DNA of 64,000 nucleotides. Origin: Bifidobacterium breve (lineage in GTDB: Bacteria > Actinomycetota > Acidimicrobiia > Acidimicrobiales > Acidimicrobilacustridaceae). The stretch spans positions 62,001 through 126,000 of the forward strand of contig CAMCTY010000005.1 in NCBI GenBank assembly GCA_945878725.1. Direction: 5' to 3'. This document shows positions 7,985 to 16,191 of the stretch, piece after piece (the stretch's first letter is position 1; the number at the start of each line of letters is the position of its first letter). The position numbers and the translations under genes are program-made. Under the pieces are notes generated by a model. The model did no database searches, was not told where the DNA came from, and was given only the letters and a program-made list of their open reading frames with translations.

Positions 7985-9256
7985 TCAGAGCGGCCGGGTG
8001 AAAACCGCGACGAAATCGCGGCTGTCGTTCGACAGATAACGGTTCCCACTCTTTTCGGATTCAGGAAGCAATTTGGTTCCTCTCACCGACGCCGGATCAT
8101 TGAATGCAGTCGCGGCATAGAAGTTGAAGGTGGTCCAGGCCGGATTGATGTCGAGTTCCATGGCACGAACGCAACCGGCCCGCAGTAGCAGTTCGGCCAA
8201 CGAGCGCGCCCCAAGGCCGCTTCCGTAGCCGTAGATCAGTGCCCCGCTGCCGGTTACGCAAACGGCGGAACGCCAGACCAGAACCTTGTTGCCGAGCGTG
8301 TCACCCCAGGCTCCGTTGGCGTTGTTGTCCAGACCCTCGGCAGGCACGCCCGGATTCGCGCTGCCATCGGACGGGAGGTTGCCTCCGGCTTTCGGAAGCC
8401 CACCGCCGTTATCGACGATGAGATCGAGGTTCTGCCGCACAGATTTGATTTCGGGGCTCATGGTGAAGTCGCGGCCCCATTTACCGACGGTGGCCACGCC
8501 ATCGTTGTAGACGACGAGCGACGCGGCTCCGTCGCGCAGCGGGGTGTGAGTGATTCCGTCGAGATAGAAGCCGCCGAGTGCGTCTTGCATCCGGAAACCA
8601 CCGTTGAACGCGGCGACGAGGCTCAGCCGGCCATTCATCGGAACCTGCGAGGGGACTGCCCACTTGCCGCCGGGTTCCTGCGTTCCGGGATGGACCGCGA
8701 ACCTGAGAAGTTTCGGATCCATCCAGACGAGTCCGTCGAGGATGCTTGTGTGAATCGAATCGGGACGAACCTGGGTGGTGTACATCGCTTGCGCGCCGCC
8801 CACGACAGGTCCCACGGGCAACCAGATGCCCTCGTTCTGGACGGGAGTCACGCCCTCGGGAACGGGAACATTCGTCGGTTTCGGCAGGTGAGCAACGATT
8901 GCCGAGGAGGGATCAGCGATCTCGGTGTCCCCGATATCGATTGCCTCGATAGCTCGGGAAGGATCACCGCCCGCTTTGGGCTGCTTGCGGCTGAACCAGA
9001 ACGCCTCGACACGATTGAGGACACCGCCGAGATCGTTGTCCCGCATCCATTCTGCAGTTCGTTCGGCCAGCGTGAGGTTGTTCGCGGCGACGAGGGCCTT
9101 GCCGAGCGAACCGATAGGAAACAGAAGCATGACCCCGACGAAGAGCCCGGCGATCTTGGCCCAACCCGGCAGCGTTCGGCGCGACGACTTCCGCGCGCGG
9201 TCGCGTTCGTCGAGAGGCGTAGGGGGTGGGGGAAGAGGGGGAAGATGCGAGGTCAT
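7985..9256 (-). CDS. Membrane-anchored phosphodiester glycosidase (NAGPA-like), copy 2
   Basis: A 423-residue paralogue of the preceding gene with the same plan: a Pro-rich cytoplasmic tail, one helix (WAKIAGLFVGVMLLFPIG) and the NAGPA-like domain with VAAFNGGFRMQDALGGFY and VDNGGG. Long blocks such as AMYTTQVRPDSIHTSILDGL are nearly identical in both copies, indicating tandem duplication. The start is uncertain: ATG at 9256 makes the N-terminus like copy 1, while ATG at 9304 adds 16 residues; neither has a clear ribosome-binding site. It probably acts on a surface glycan in the same pathway as copy 1. Confidence 0.8.
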   Translation of the reverse strand: MTSHLPPLPPPPTPLDERDRARKSSRRTLPGWAKIAGLFVGVMLLFPIGSLGKALVAANNLTLAERTAEWMRDNDLGGVLNRVEAFWFSRKQPKAGGDPSRAIEAIDIGDTEIADPSSAIVAHLPKPTNVPVPEGVTPVQNEGIWLPVGPVVGGAQAMYTTQVRPDSIHTSILDGLVWMDPKLLRFAVHPGTQEPGGKWAVPSQVPMNGRLSLVAAFNGGFRMQDALGGFYLDGITHTPLRDGAASLVVYNDGVATVGKWGRDFTMSPEIKSVRQNLDLIVDNGGGLPKAGGNLPSDGSANPGVPAEGLDNNANGAWGDTLGNKVLVWRSAVCVTGSGALIYGYGSGLGARSLAELLLRAGCVRAMELDINPAWTTFNFYAATAFNDPASVRGTKLLPESEKSGNRYLSNDSRDFVAVFTRPL

Positions 9257-9407
9257 CGAGGTGGGTGGACCGAATTCGGGCAGTGACGATCGCCTCGGAC
9301 GCATGGCGAGGATACGGCACCAATCGTCATGATTCTTGGCACTCGATGCTCCGATCGGCTTCTGGATCTACGGTGGCACTAGCGAACTCGGGGACTAAGG
9401 GGAATTC

Positions 9408-10388
9408 ATGGCTCTTTTCGGATTGCGATTCGACATGCGCATGGCGCCGGACGCGCCGGGAACACGCGCCGAGCGGTATCGGGCGGCGGTGGATATGGCC
9501 GAGTGGTCCGACAAACTCGGATTCGTCGCGATTGTGTTGTCCGAGCACCACGGTTCGGCTGACGGCTATCTGCCCTCGCCTTTGCCAATGGCGGCGGCAA
9601 TGGCGGCTCGGACCACCAACGTCCGGTTCAACATCGCGGCGATGATTACCTCCTTCCACGATCCACTGCGCCTTGCCGAAGACCTCGCGGTAGTTGATCT
9701 GCTGTCCGATGGTCGAGTCGATGTCGTGTTGGCCAACGGTTACGTCGCATCGGAATTCGAGATGTTCGGCGTGTCGCTTTCGGGCCGCGTCCGCCGCACG
9801 ACCGAACTCGTTGCCACTCTCAAGCAGGCGTGGACCGGTGAACCCTTCGAGTACCAAGGACGCACAGTCCAGGTTCTGCCGATGCCCGCACAACCGGGTG
9901 GTCCGATGATCTCACTGGGTGGTTCCGTCGAAGCGGCGGCGCGTCGGGCGGCGCGGATCGCTGATGGCTACGTGCCGTCGACACCCGACACGTGGCCGTT
10001 CTATGCCGACGAACTCCTGAAGCTCGGAAAGCCCGATCCCGGTCCTCACATGGGTGGCGATACGACAGTCATCCATGTCGCGTCTGATGTCGACGAAGGT
10101 TGGGCTGAACTCGCGCCCTACGCGATGCACGAGGTCAATGCGTATGGCAAGTGGTCGGCTGACGCTGGACTCGGCACGCAGGTCGGCTACGACGAGTACG
10201 ACAACGCCGACGACCTGCGAGCATCCGGCCGTTACCGGGTCGTGACACCGGCGCAACTGGTCGAGGAACTCGGCGCGCAGGGCCCGTTTGCCTTCGTGAT
10301 GTTTCACCCCCTTGTTGGCGGGTTCCCTCCAGAGCTTGCCTGGAAGAGTCTGAAACTGGTCGAGACCGAGGTCATCCCGAACCTCTGA
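9408..10388 (+). CDS. LLM-class flavin-dependent oxidoreductase
   Basis: A 326-residue TIM-barrel protein of the bacterial luciferase-like monooxygenase superfamily. It shows VDMAEWSDKLGFVAIVLSEHH near the N-terminus, FHDPLRLAEDLAVVDLLSDGR in the middle (typical of the LuxA-like branch) and PMISLGGSVEAAARRAAR. The family uses FMN or F420 for oxidations; the substrate cannot be told from sequence. The preceding GGGGAATTC is a likely ribosome-binding site. The 3' end overlaps the convergent FkbM gene by 17 bases. Its link to the flanking glycan genes is only positional. Confidence 0.85.
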   Translation: MALFGLRFDMRMAPDAPGTRAERYRAAVDMAEWSDKLGFVAIVLSEHHGSADGYLPSPLPMAAAMAARTTNVRFNIAAMITSFHDPLRLAEDLAVVDLLSDGRVDVVLANGYVASEFEMFGVSLSGRVRRTTELVATLKQAWTGEPFEYQGRTVQVLPMPAQPGGPMISLGGSVEAAARRAARIADGYVPSTPDTWPFYADELLKLGKPDPGPHMGGDTTVIHVASDVDEGWAELAPYAMHEVNAYGKWSADAGLGTQVGYDEYDNADDLRASGRYRVVTPAQLVEELGAQGPFAFVMFHPLVGGFPPELAWKSLKLVETEVIPNL

Positions 10389-11238
10389 GTTCGTGGAGCG
10401 CAACCTCAAGTTCGCGAATCCGGTCCTGAGCAATCTGCATGTCGACCTTCGTTCGGTCGGCCTGTTCGACGAGTGACAGGGCGTAGGTCTCGGCCCGTTG
10501 CGCTCTCTCAGTCGCGTGAACCGTTGAAGCCGTGACGAAACTGTCGGTCACGTTGGCAGGCGCCGAAAGGCGGGCCGCGAGTTCGGGTTCATCGGATCGC
10601 GCATAGAAGCGATTGAGTCCGTCGAAGAGGGTGAAGACGTAGCCCGCTTCGAGGAGCATGGGTTCCCATTCCTGATGGGACGGTTCGGTGGACTCGGGCA
10701 GGGTGGCCTCGACGACAATGACTCGGGGCCGGAAGGTGGCCCAGTCGGCGCTGGCCAATACGTCGAGTTCGAATCCTTCGACGTCCACCTTGAGAAAGTC
10801 GACGGTTCGTTGAGCATGTTCCTCGACGACAGCGGCGAGGGTGCGGACCTCGACGTCGATCGGCTCGAAGGCCTTTCCCTTGTCGAGATAGCCATCGACG
10901 AACTCTTGGTTCATCGTCGAAAGGCCTCGCGATTCGGGCGGACCGGCGAAGAGTCGGGCCGTGCCGGCCACGGTGCCGATGGCGATGTTGAGATTGATGT
11001 CATCGGCTCGCGCCTCAGTGATCAGCGCGAACTCCTCGGGGAGTGGCTCGATGTTGATTCCGGTCCAGCCTCGGACCGAAAAGGCCCGAGTAACGGAGTC
11101 GATGTCGGGATGTCCGGCTCCGACGTCAATGAAGAACCCCGGATGGAGATTCGGTTGTAGAGCCCGGGCGAGCACGACGTCCTCGGCGTTCTGTGCGTAG
11201 GAGAGGAAAGGTTCGGGCGAAGTGTCGGGTTCAGACAT
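10372..11238 (-). CDS. FkbM-family methyltransferase with coiled-coil tail
   Basis: A 288-residue class I SAM methyltransferase of the FkbM type. GFFIDVGAGHPDIDSVT (about residue 35) is the SAM-binding loop and DFLKVDVEGFELDVLAS (about residue 145) is the diagnostic FkbM motif. FkbM enzymes O-methylate sugars or polyketides. Residues about 235-285 are charged and heptad-like (ERAQRAETYALSLVEQADRT), predicting a coiled coil that may mediate oligomers. Its ATG overlaps the stop of the upstream methyltransferase gene by one base (TGATG), implying translational coupling. The target is probably a surface glycan. Confidence 0.82.
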   Translation of the reverse strand: MSEPDTSPEPFLSYAQNAEDVVLARALQPNLHPGFFIDVGAGHPDIDSVTRAFSVRGWTGINIEPLPEEFALITEARADDINLNIAIGTVAGTARLFAGPPESRGLSTMNQEFVDGYLDKGKAFEPIDVEVRTLAAVVEEHAQRTVDFLKVDVEGFELDVLASADWATFRPRVIVVEATLPESTEPSHQEWEPMLLEAGYVFTLFDGLNRFYARSDEPELAARLSAPANVTDSFVTASTVHATERAQRAETYALSLVEQADRTKVDMQIAQDRIRELEVALHELRGSG

Positions 11239-13136
11239 CAGAATTCCTGTTCCACAAAGTCAAGATAGGTAGTGCGCCACGACGAACCATGGCGATCGTC
11301 GAACCGCCCGAGTACCCACGCCGCATAGTCGTAGGCGTTGTAGAGATCGTGCATAACCCAGCAGAGCGACATCGTTTCGGAGAGATCAAGTGTGTCGATT
11401 CGATTGGGGGTGGGAACGAAGATCGAATCAGTCCAGATAAGTCGTGAGGTTGGCCACGCACGCGTGTCGGACGCGATTCGATCGTTGCAGTAGTAGCGGA
11501 ACTGGTCGCTGAACGAGAAGAACTCGAATCCGTTTCCGCTCAAAAAGGCATCGATGTCGCGAAAGAGGGGTTGATCCTTATACATCGGGAAGAACTCGGT
11601 CTCCACGTGCACGACGAGCGTTCCTTCCAGCGTCCGCACCGCCGATTCCAGAACGAGCAACTCGCCACCCTGAACATCGAGTTTCAGAAGTGCAGGTGAA
11701 CTCACCTCGTCGATGTCGTCGAGGCGCCGCGTCGAAAGGCTCTCCTCGCGAACCGTGACCATCCAATTGCTGAGCCCGACGAGTTCGTCGAGTCGTTCGG
11801 TGTCGGATTCAAGGAGCGATGAGGTCGCCACACCTTGATTGATGTGGAGCGTTGCCGCGTTGCCGTCGCCCAGCGCATCGGGAATGACGCACTGTTCGGG
11901 ATGCCGCTCCTGCCGGATGAGGGCCTCGGCGCGATTTGGTTCGAAGCCCACGACATCCCACTTGCCAGAGGTCACCAGCGGTTCGTACACGTCAGTTTCG
12001 AAATCGAGAACCATGGCGCCGACATCGACGATCTGAGCGCGCTCGACTGCGGCAACACCCGAGGTGAACCGACTGAAACCCGGCGCGGGGTCCCATTTGT
12101 CGAGAAGCGGTGTGAAATACGGGTTGCGATTGAACTTGCTTCGGCCCTCAGGGGTGAGGAGGAAGTGGGCGAAGAGTTCGGCCTTGGTGAACTCCGCGGT
12201 TTGGAGTTTCGTGACCCAATGCTGCACTGCGGGTGCATCAACGTCTGTCCGGTCGAGCACAACCTCGTAAAGGAAGCGAACAAACTCTTCTGTTACGTCG
12301 GCAGGCGGGACGTCGTGCGCGACTGCGGTCGGCGAAAGAAAGTCAGCAACGGGTTCGTAGAGTTGTCCGTTACGAAGCAGCACGATGTCTTGATAGCTGA
12401 GCCCGGCTCGCGGGAAGTATCCGCCGATCTCAAAGTACCGGCCCCAATGCTGGATCACGTACGCCGGAGAGTGGAACGTGGAGTGGTACCAGTCGGGATA
12501 CGTGGAACCGACCCAGGAGTCGCTCTCGATATACAGGAAGCCGCGGTCGCGCATGGTCTCGAGCATCGGTGTCGGATCGCGCGGCCAGTCGAGCCAGGTC
12601 TGCACGAGTTCATTGAAACCGTGGAGACCGTTGACGGTCAGCAGGATGACGGCGTCGTCGGTGCTCACTCGGGCGAGTTCTGCGAGCCACGCGTCCTGAA
12701 ACGATTCCGGGAGATGGGTGAAAACCGAAAAATTGACGATCAGGTCGAAGGTGTTGTCGGCATAGGGCAGCGGAGGAAGGGCGTTGGTGTGCTCGAACTG
12801 GGCAAACGGAAGGTTGGCCTCGCACCAGGCGATGACCTCGGGATCGGTGTCGCAACCATGAACTGTTGCAGCGTCGGCGACACCGCTGAAATGCCGGAGG
12901 ATCCGACCTGATCCGCACCCAAACTCGAGAATATTCTCGAAGTCGGCAATGGACTTCCCGACCGTCGCGAGTACCGCCTCGAAATCTGAGACCGTTTGCC
13001 GGCCGGACTCGCGGAACTCGAGTTCTGTTGGAGAACGGCCCGTCACGCGATTTCGCAGGTCGGCGGGTGGGAGCCCGAACGCGTCGTCACCGAGATCGAG
13101 CAGTCGATTGTTCGGTGGCCACAAGCGTTCACTCAT
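11238..13136 (-). CDS. Bifunctional methyltransferase: class I MTase - DUF4214-like - FkbM
   Basis: A 632-residue protein with two SAM-dependent domains. The first has ILEFGCGSGRILRHFSG at about residue 69 and FDLIVNFSVFTHLPE as its post-III strand. A middle helical part (about 280-335, EEFVRFLYEVVLDRTDVDA and FLLTPEGRSKF) resembles DUF4214, found in glycan-related and secreted proteins. The C-terminal FkbM domain (about 370-590) has IVDVGAMVLDFETDVYEPL and LLKLDVQGGELLVLESA. The next gene is a second FkbM methyltransferase overlapping by one base, so two or three methylations of one glycan are plausible. Acceptors are unknown. Confidence 0.78.
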   Translation of the reverse strand: MSERLWPPNNRLLDLGDDAFGLPPADLRNRVTGRSPTELEFRESGRQTVSDFEAVLATVGKSIADFENILEFGCGSGRILRHFSGVADAATVHGCDTDPEVIAWCEANLPFAQFEHTNALPPLPYADNTFDLIVNFSVFTHLPESFQDAWLAELARVSTDDAVILLTVNGLHGFNELVQTWLDWPRDPTPMLETMRDRGFLYIESDSWVGSTYPDWYHSTFHSPAYVIQHWGRYFEIGGYFPRAGLSYQDIVLLRNGQLYEPVADFLSPTAVAHDVPPADVTEEFVRFLYEVVLDRTDVDAPAVQHWVTKLQTAEFTKAELFAHFLLTPEGRSKFNRNPYFTPLLDKWDPAPGFSRFTSGVAAVERAQIVDVGAMVLDFETDVYEPLVTSGKWDVVGFEPNRAEALIRQERHPEQCVIPDALGDGNAATLHINQGVATSSLLESDTERLDELVGLSNWMVTVREESLSTRRLDDIDEVSSPALLKLDVQGGELLVLESAVRTLEGTLVVHVETEFFPMYKDQPLFRDIDAFLSGNGFEFFSFSDQFRYYCNDRIASDTRAWPTSRLIWTDSIFVPTPNRIDTLDLSETMSLCWVMHDLYNAYDYAAWVLGRFDDRHGSSWRTTYLDFVEQEF

Positions 13137-13177
13137 GGCCGGAGTCTCCCACCCTGAGGTGGCTGCCGTAGCTCGTG

Positions 13178-13462
13178 TTAGACGATCTCAGAGATCTGAA
13201 TGATCGGCGTGATCGTCGTGTAGTTGGGAACGTCGGCAGTCACTGCTGCACTGGCCTCGGCACCAAGCGCGGCCCCGAGTGCTTCCATCGACTCGAACTT
13301 GAAGTGGACGGCGGCCTCGTTCGGGCCATCGATTCCCTTATCAATCTCGGCGCCAGCGAGGCCCCAGGTGGCAAGTGCCAACGGAACATGCTTCGTGCGG
13401 TAGTACTCGTGATCGAAGCTCGCGCCGTCGGTCTTCGGGTAAAGCACGCTAAGTCGGATCAT
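13178..13462 (-). CDS. EthD-family reductase-like protein
   Basis: A 94-residue dimeric alpha+beta barrel protein of the EthD family. IRLSVLYPKTDGASFDHEYY and the central KHVPLALATWGLAG match the family FDxxYxxxHxPL signature. EthD was first named from an ether-degradation operon, but most homologues have no known reaction. It lies just upstream of the tRNA-derived repeats and downstream of nothing obviously related. The short length is normal for the family. Confidence 0.82.
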   Translation of the reverse strand: MIRLSVLYPKTDGASFDHEYYRTKHVPLALATWGLAGAEIDKGIDGPNEAAVHFKFESMEALGAALGAEASAAVTADVPNYTTITPIIQISEIV

Positions 13463-13490
13463 TGGATTCCCCCTGTTAGTTATGTGGTGA

Positions 13491-13598
13491 GAGCGGGTGA
13501 CGAGATCCGTCGCTTCGCTCCTCCGGATTCTGTCATTTCTAGTGGAGCGGGTGACGAGATCCGTCGCTTCGCTCCTCCCGATTCTCTCGTTCTTATTT
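13491..13598. repeat. Two tandem 54-bp repeats carrying the tRNA-Gly 3' end
   Basis: Units at 13491-13544 and 13545-13598 begin with GAGCGGGTGACGAGA, the complement of the 3' end of the adjacent tRNA-Gly (acceptor plus part of the T arm). The next unit boundary, at exactly the same 54-base spacing, is the real tRNA. The units share 41 of their first 43 bases, including ATCCGTCGCTTCGCTCCTCC; the last 11 bases diverge. They lie 3' of the tRNA in its direction of transcription and contain no gene. They could be remnants of repeated attachment-site recombination or a small tRNA-derived repeat. Confidence 0.85.
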
Positions 13599-13599
13599 G

Positions 13600-13670
13600 A
13601 GCGGGTGACGAGAATCGAACTCGCGTTCTCAGCTTGGGAAGCTGATGTTCTACCTCTGAACTACACCCGC
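13600..13670 (-). tRNA. tRNA-Gly (anticodon CCC)
   Basis: On the minus strand the sequence folds as a 71-nt cloverleaf: acceptor GCGGGTG/CACCCGC, D arm GTTCAGAGGTAGAAC, anticodon stem TCAGC/GCTGA with loop TTCCCAA (anticodon CCC), and T arm with GTTCGATTC. The discriminator base is T and CCA is not encoded. It is followed downstream by two tandem copies of its own 3' end. Upstream of it, at 13675-13686, is the perfect palindrome GCCCCGCGGGGC, which may help end the preceding surface-protein transcript. Confidence 0.95.
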
Positions 13671-13744
13671 AGTTGCCCCGCGGGGCGATCCCGGAACTCT
13701 ACTCAGCAGTCCCGGGGCCGATTCCATCGGCAGTGACCGCAGGA

Positions 13745-15595
13745 TTAGGCGGTACGGCGGCGTGCTGCGAATGCGGCACCGGCAGCGCCGAGGGCGAGAA
13801 GGCCGGCTCCGGCAGCGACAAGAGGCGTTTCGTTGGTGCCAGTGGCCGGAAGTCCGCTGGCAGAGTTCTCGTTACCGACGCTTGTCTCGGAGGTGTCAGA
13901 GCCGTCGGCGGGGAGAGTCGTGGGAGCACCGGTGGTCGGTGTTGACGTCGTTGTCGACGATGGAGTTGTCGTGCTGGTCGTGCTCGTACTGGTGGTGGGA
14001 GCGACCGAGCCGTACTCAAAGGCACCGGCGTCGGCGAATGAACCGTTAACGCGGTCGTAGCCAGGCCCGCGCTGGTCGTAGGCAAGGCCCGGGAACTGTG
14101 TTGGATTTTGCGAAATTTGATCGACACGATCGACAGCCACCGAGTTGGCGTTGAGTGCCATCGTCCGAGTGGGGCCGCCGTTGTCGGCGAGAACGCCAAG
14201 TCCGGCATCTGCTACGTCAAGGACGTCGGTCGCATCGGTGCTGATGGAGCTGGCAGTGAACGGGCCGAGTACCGACCGGGTGATGGTGGCGGTGGTGTTG
14301 TAGTTCTTGATGTTGTTTGTGTTGTCGCCGTTGTCCACGATGATGGACCCGTTGATATCCCACGTTCCGCCGTGCAGGTAGAGCCCAGCGGTGGTCCCGG
14401 CGCCGGCGGTAGTCGAGTTCGACGCAATGGTCACGAAGGCCATGTTGGTATCGCCGGTCACGTAGGCGCCGCCGCCGCCGAAGTTGCCGATCGCGTTGTC
14501 GGCGATCGTGGTGTTGAAGATGTTGTTGGTGTCGTTTCGGAGCAGCATTCCAGCACCCTTGTAAGTGGTGGAGTTTCCGCTGACTGACGAGGAACTGATG
14601 GTGAAGGTGGTGAAGTCCTCCGCGTAAATCCCGCCGCCCATGTAGCCGGTGTTGGCGTCGAAACTCGAGTTCGAAATAGTGGCCGAGCTGGTCTGGCCCC
14701 TCGAAGACATATAGACGCCTACTCCGCTACCGCTGTTGACGGAAGCAGTGTTGAGCGAGAAATCGGAGCCGTCAATCATGACGGTCTGCGCTTTCACAAA
14801 GGCACCGGCGCCGGTGTAGAAGGCGTCATTGTTGGTGAACGAGGAATCGTTGATGTCGACGGTGTACGTGCTCACCCAGAGGCCGCCGCCTGAGGAGTAG
14901 TAGTAGTTGGAACTCTGCGTGGTGACGGTGTTGCCATCGAACGTCGAACCGGTGATGGTCACGGTGTTGACCTCAATATTGGACGTCTTGATGTATGCAC
15001 CTCCGCCGCTGTAAAGGCTTTCGTTATTGTTGAACTCGCTGTCGACGATCTCAACCGATCCGCAACCGTCGGCGCTTAACCCGGCGCCGCTTTTGTTGCC
15101 AGATGCCTTTGCGTTGCCGCTGACGACGACGGTGTCGAGTTTGATGTCGATACTTGGTTTGCTGGCGCAGTTCACAGCACTTCCATCAACGACGCCCGAG
15201 ATCGTGACATCGCTGAACGTTGTGAGTCCGGAACCGCCATAGACCGTGAAGAGGTTCTGGCCCGATGCGAGATTAAGACCGGAGATAGTGAGGGCATCGA
15301 CGCCAGGACCAGTGATGGTCACGTTGGTGGGAATCGCAATCTCCTGGAGCACAGAGATGGTCCCGCTCAGGCCGGTCAGATCGATGGTGTCACCGGGCTG
15401 AGCGTTGTTGATCGCGTCTCGGAGAGATCCGGCACCACCGTTGTCGGTATTCGACACGACGATCGTGGAAGCGCTGGCGGGTGCGGCGGCCATGAGGGCG
15501 ATGGCAGGACCGACGCCTACAAGCAGCGCGCCCGAGCCGAGGTGAAGGGCTTTGCGGGCGGTGCTCCGGTGGGTTGATGTTGAAGAATCAGTCAT
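13745..15595 (-). CDS. LPATG-anchored beta-helix surface protein
   Basis: A 616-residue secreted protein. A twin-positive N-terminus and hydrophobic stretch ending APASAS form the signal peptide. Residues about 45-500 are a right-handed parallel beta-helix rich in Asn, Ser and Gly (short repeats such as GGGLWVSTYTVDINDSSFTN), of the kind annotated as CSLREA/choice-of-anchor Q or polymorphic outer-membrane-like repeats; GPTRTMALNANSVAVDR is the typical end block. A Thr/Ser linker follows, then LPATG, a hydrophobic helix and RRR: a sortase signal. It would be covalently cell-wall linked. No sortase gene is visible here. Ligand unknown. Confidence 0.85.
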   Translation of the reverse strand: MTDSSTSTHRSTARKALHLGSGALLVGVGPAIALMAAAPASASTIVVSNTDNGGAGSLRDAINNAQPGDTIDLTGLSGTISVLQEIAIPTNVTITGPGVDALTISGLNLASGQNLFTVYGGSGLTTFSDVTISGVVDGSAVNCASKPSIDIKLDTVVVSGNAKASGNKSGAGLSADGCGSVEIVDSEFNNNESLYSGGGAYIKTSNIEVNTVTITGSTFDGNTVTTQSSNYYYSSGGGLWVSTYTVDINDSSFTNNDAFYTGAGAFVKAQTVMIDGSDFSLNTASVNSGSGVGVYMSSRGQTSSATISNSSFDANTGYMGGGIYAEDFTTFTISSSSVSGNSTTYKGAGMLLRNDTNNIFNTTIADNAIGNFGGGGAYVTGDTNMAFVTIASNSTTAGAGTTAGLYLHGGTWDINGSIIVDNGDNTNNIKNYNTTATITRSVLGPFTASSISTDATDVLDVADAGLGVLADNGGPTRTMALNANSVAVDRVDQISQNPTQFPGLAYDQRGPGYDRVNGSFADAGAFEYGSVAPTTSTSTTSTTTPSSTTTSTPTTGAPTTLPADGSDTSETSVGNENSASGLPATGTNETPLVAAGAGLLALGAAGAAFAARRRTA

Positions 15596-15712
15596 TCTCT
15601 TAACACTACAAGAACTAGAGACTTTCAGGCCATCCCCGGGCTGCCGGCACCGGAAAGGACGCCGGGGTCGATGGTTGTCGTAGATTCGGAAGATTCAACC
15701 AAGGGGGCCCAC

Positions 15713-16174
15713 ATGACCATGACACTCCAAGAGATCTCCGACCGTATGGAGATCCAGGATCTGCTCGTTCGCTATTGCTACGCCGTCGATTCGCGCAATT
15801 TCGACGATTTCGTCAACGTCTTCACTCCTGATGCCGTGATCGATTACTCGGTCTTCGGCGGCAGCGTCGGGGGCGTCACCGACACCATCGCGTATCTGAA
15901 GGAAGCGATGCCGATGTTCTCGTCCTTCCAGCACATGATCGCCACCAGTCAGGTCACGGTTACGGGCGATACCGCTCACACCAAGACGATTTGCCATAAC
16001 CCGATGGTCATGCCGATGGGTGACGAGGTTGCCGTGTTCACCTGCGGCCTCTGGTACATCGACGATCTTGTGCGCACCGCAGACGGCTGGCGCATCGCTA
16101 AGCGCGTCGAAGAGAAGTCGTACATGAAGGACATGCCGGGTATGCCGGCTTCCGGTCCCGGTCTCGTCAGCTGA
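15713..16174 (+). CDS. NTF2-like/SnoaL-like protein
   Basis: A 153-residue cone-shaped alpha+beta fold protein. It has MEIQDLLVRYCYAVDSRNFD, FTPDAVIDYS and a C-terminal DGWRIAKRVEEKSYM, the standard pattern of the SnoaL_4/nuclear transport factor 2 superfamily, which includes ring hydroxylase small subunits, dehydratases and isomerases. The ATG at 15713 is chosen because AAGGGGG precedes it by 7 bases; an in-frame GTG/ATG upstream would add 14 non-homologous residues. It is 17 bases upstream of a crotonase-like gene and probably in the same transcript. Specific activity unknown. Confidence 0.8.
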   Translation: MTMTLQEISDRMEIQDLLVRYCYAVDSRNFDDFVNVFTPDAVIDYSVFGGSVGGVTDTIAYLKEAMPMFSSFQHMIATSQVTVTGDTAHTKTICHNPMVMPMGDEVAVFTCGLWYIDDLVRTADGWRIAKRVEEKSYMKDMPGMPASGPGLVS

Positions 16175-16191
16175 GGCTCTTCTGACGCTCG

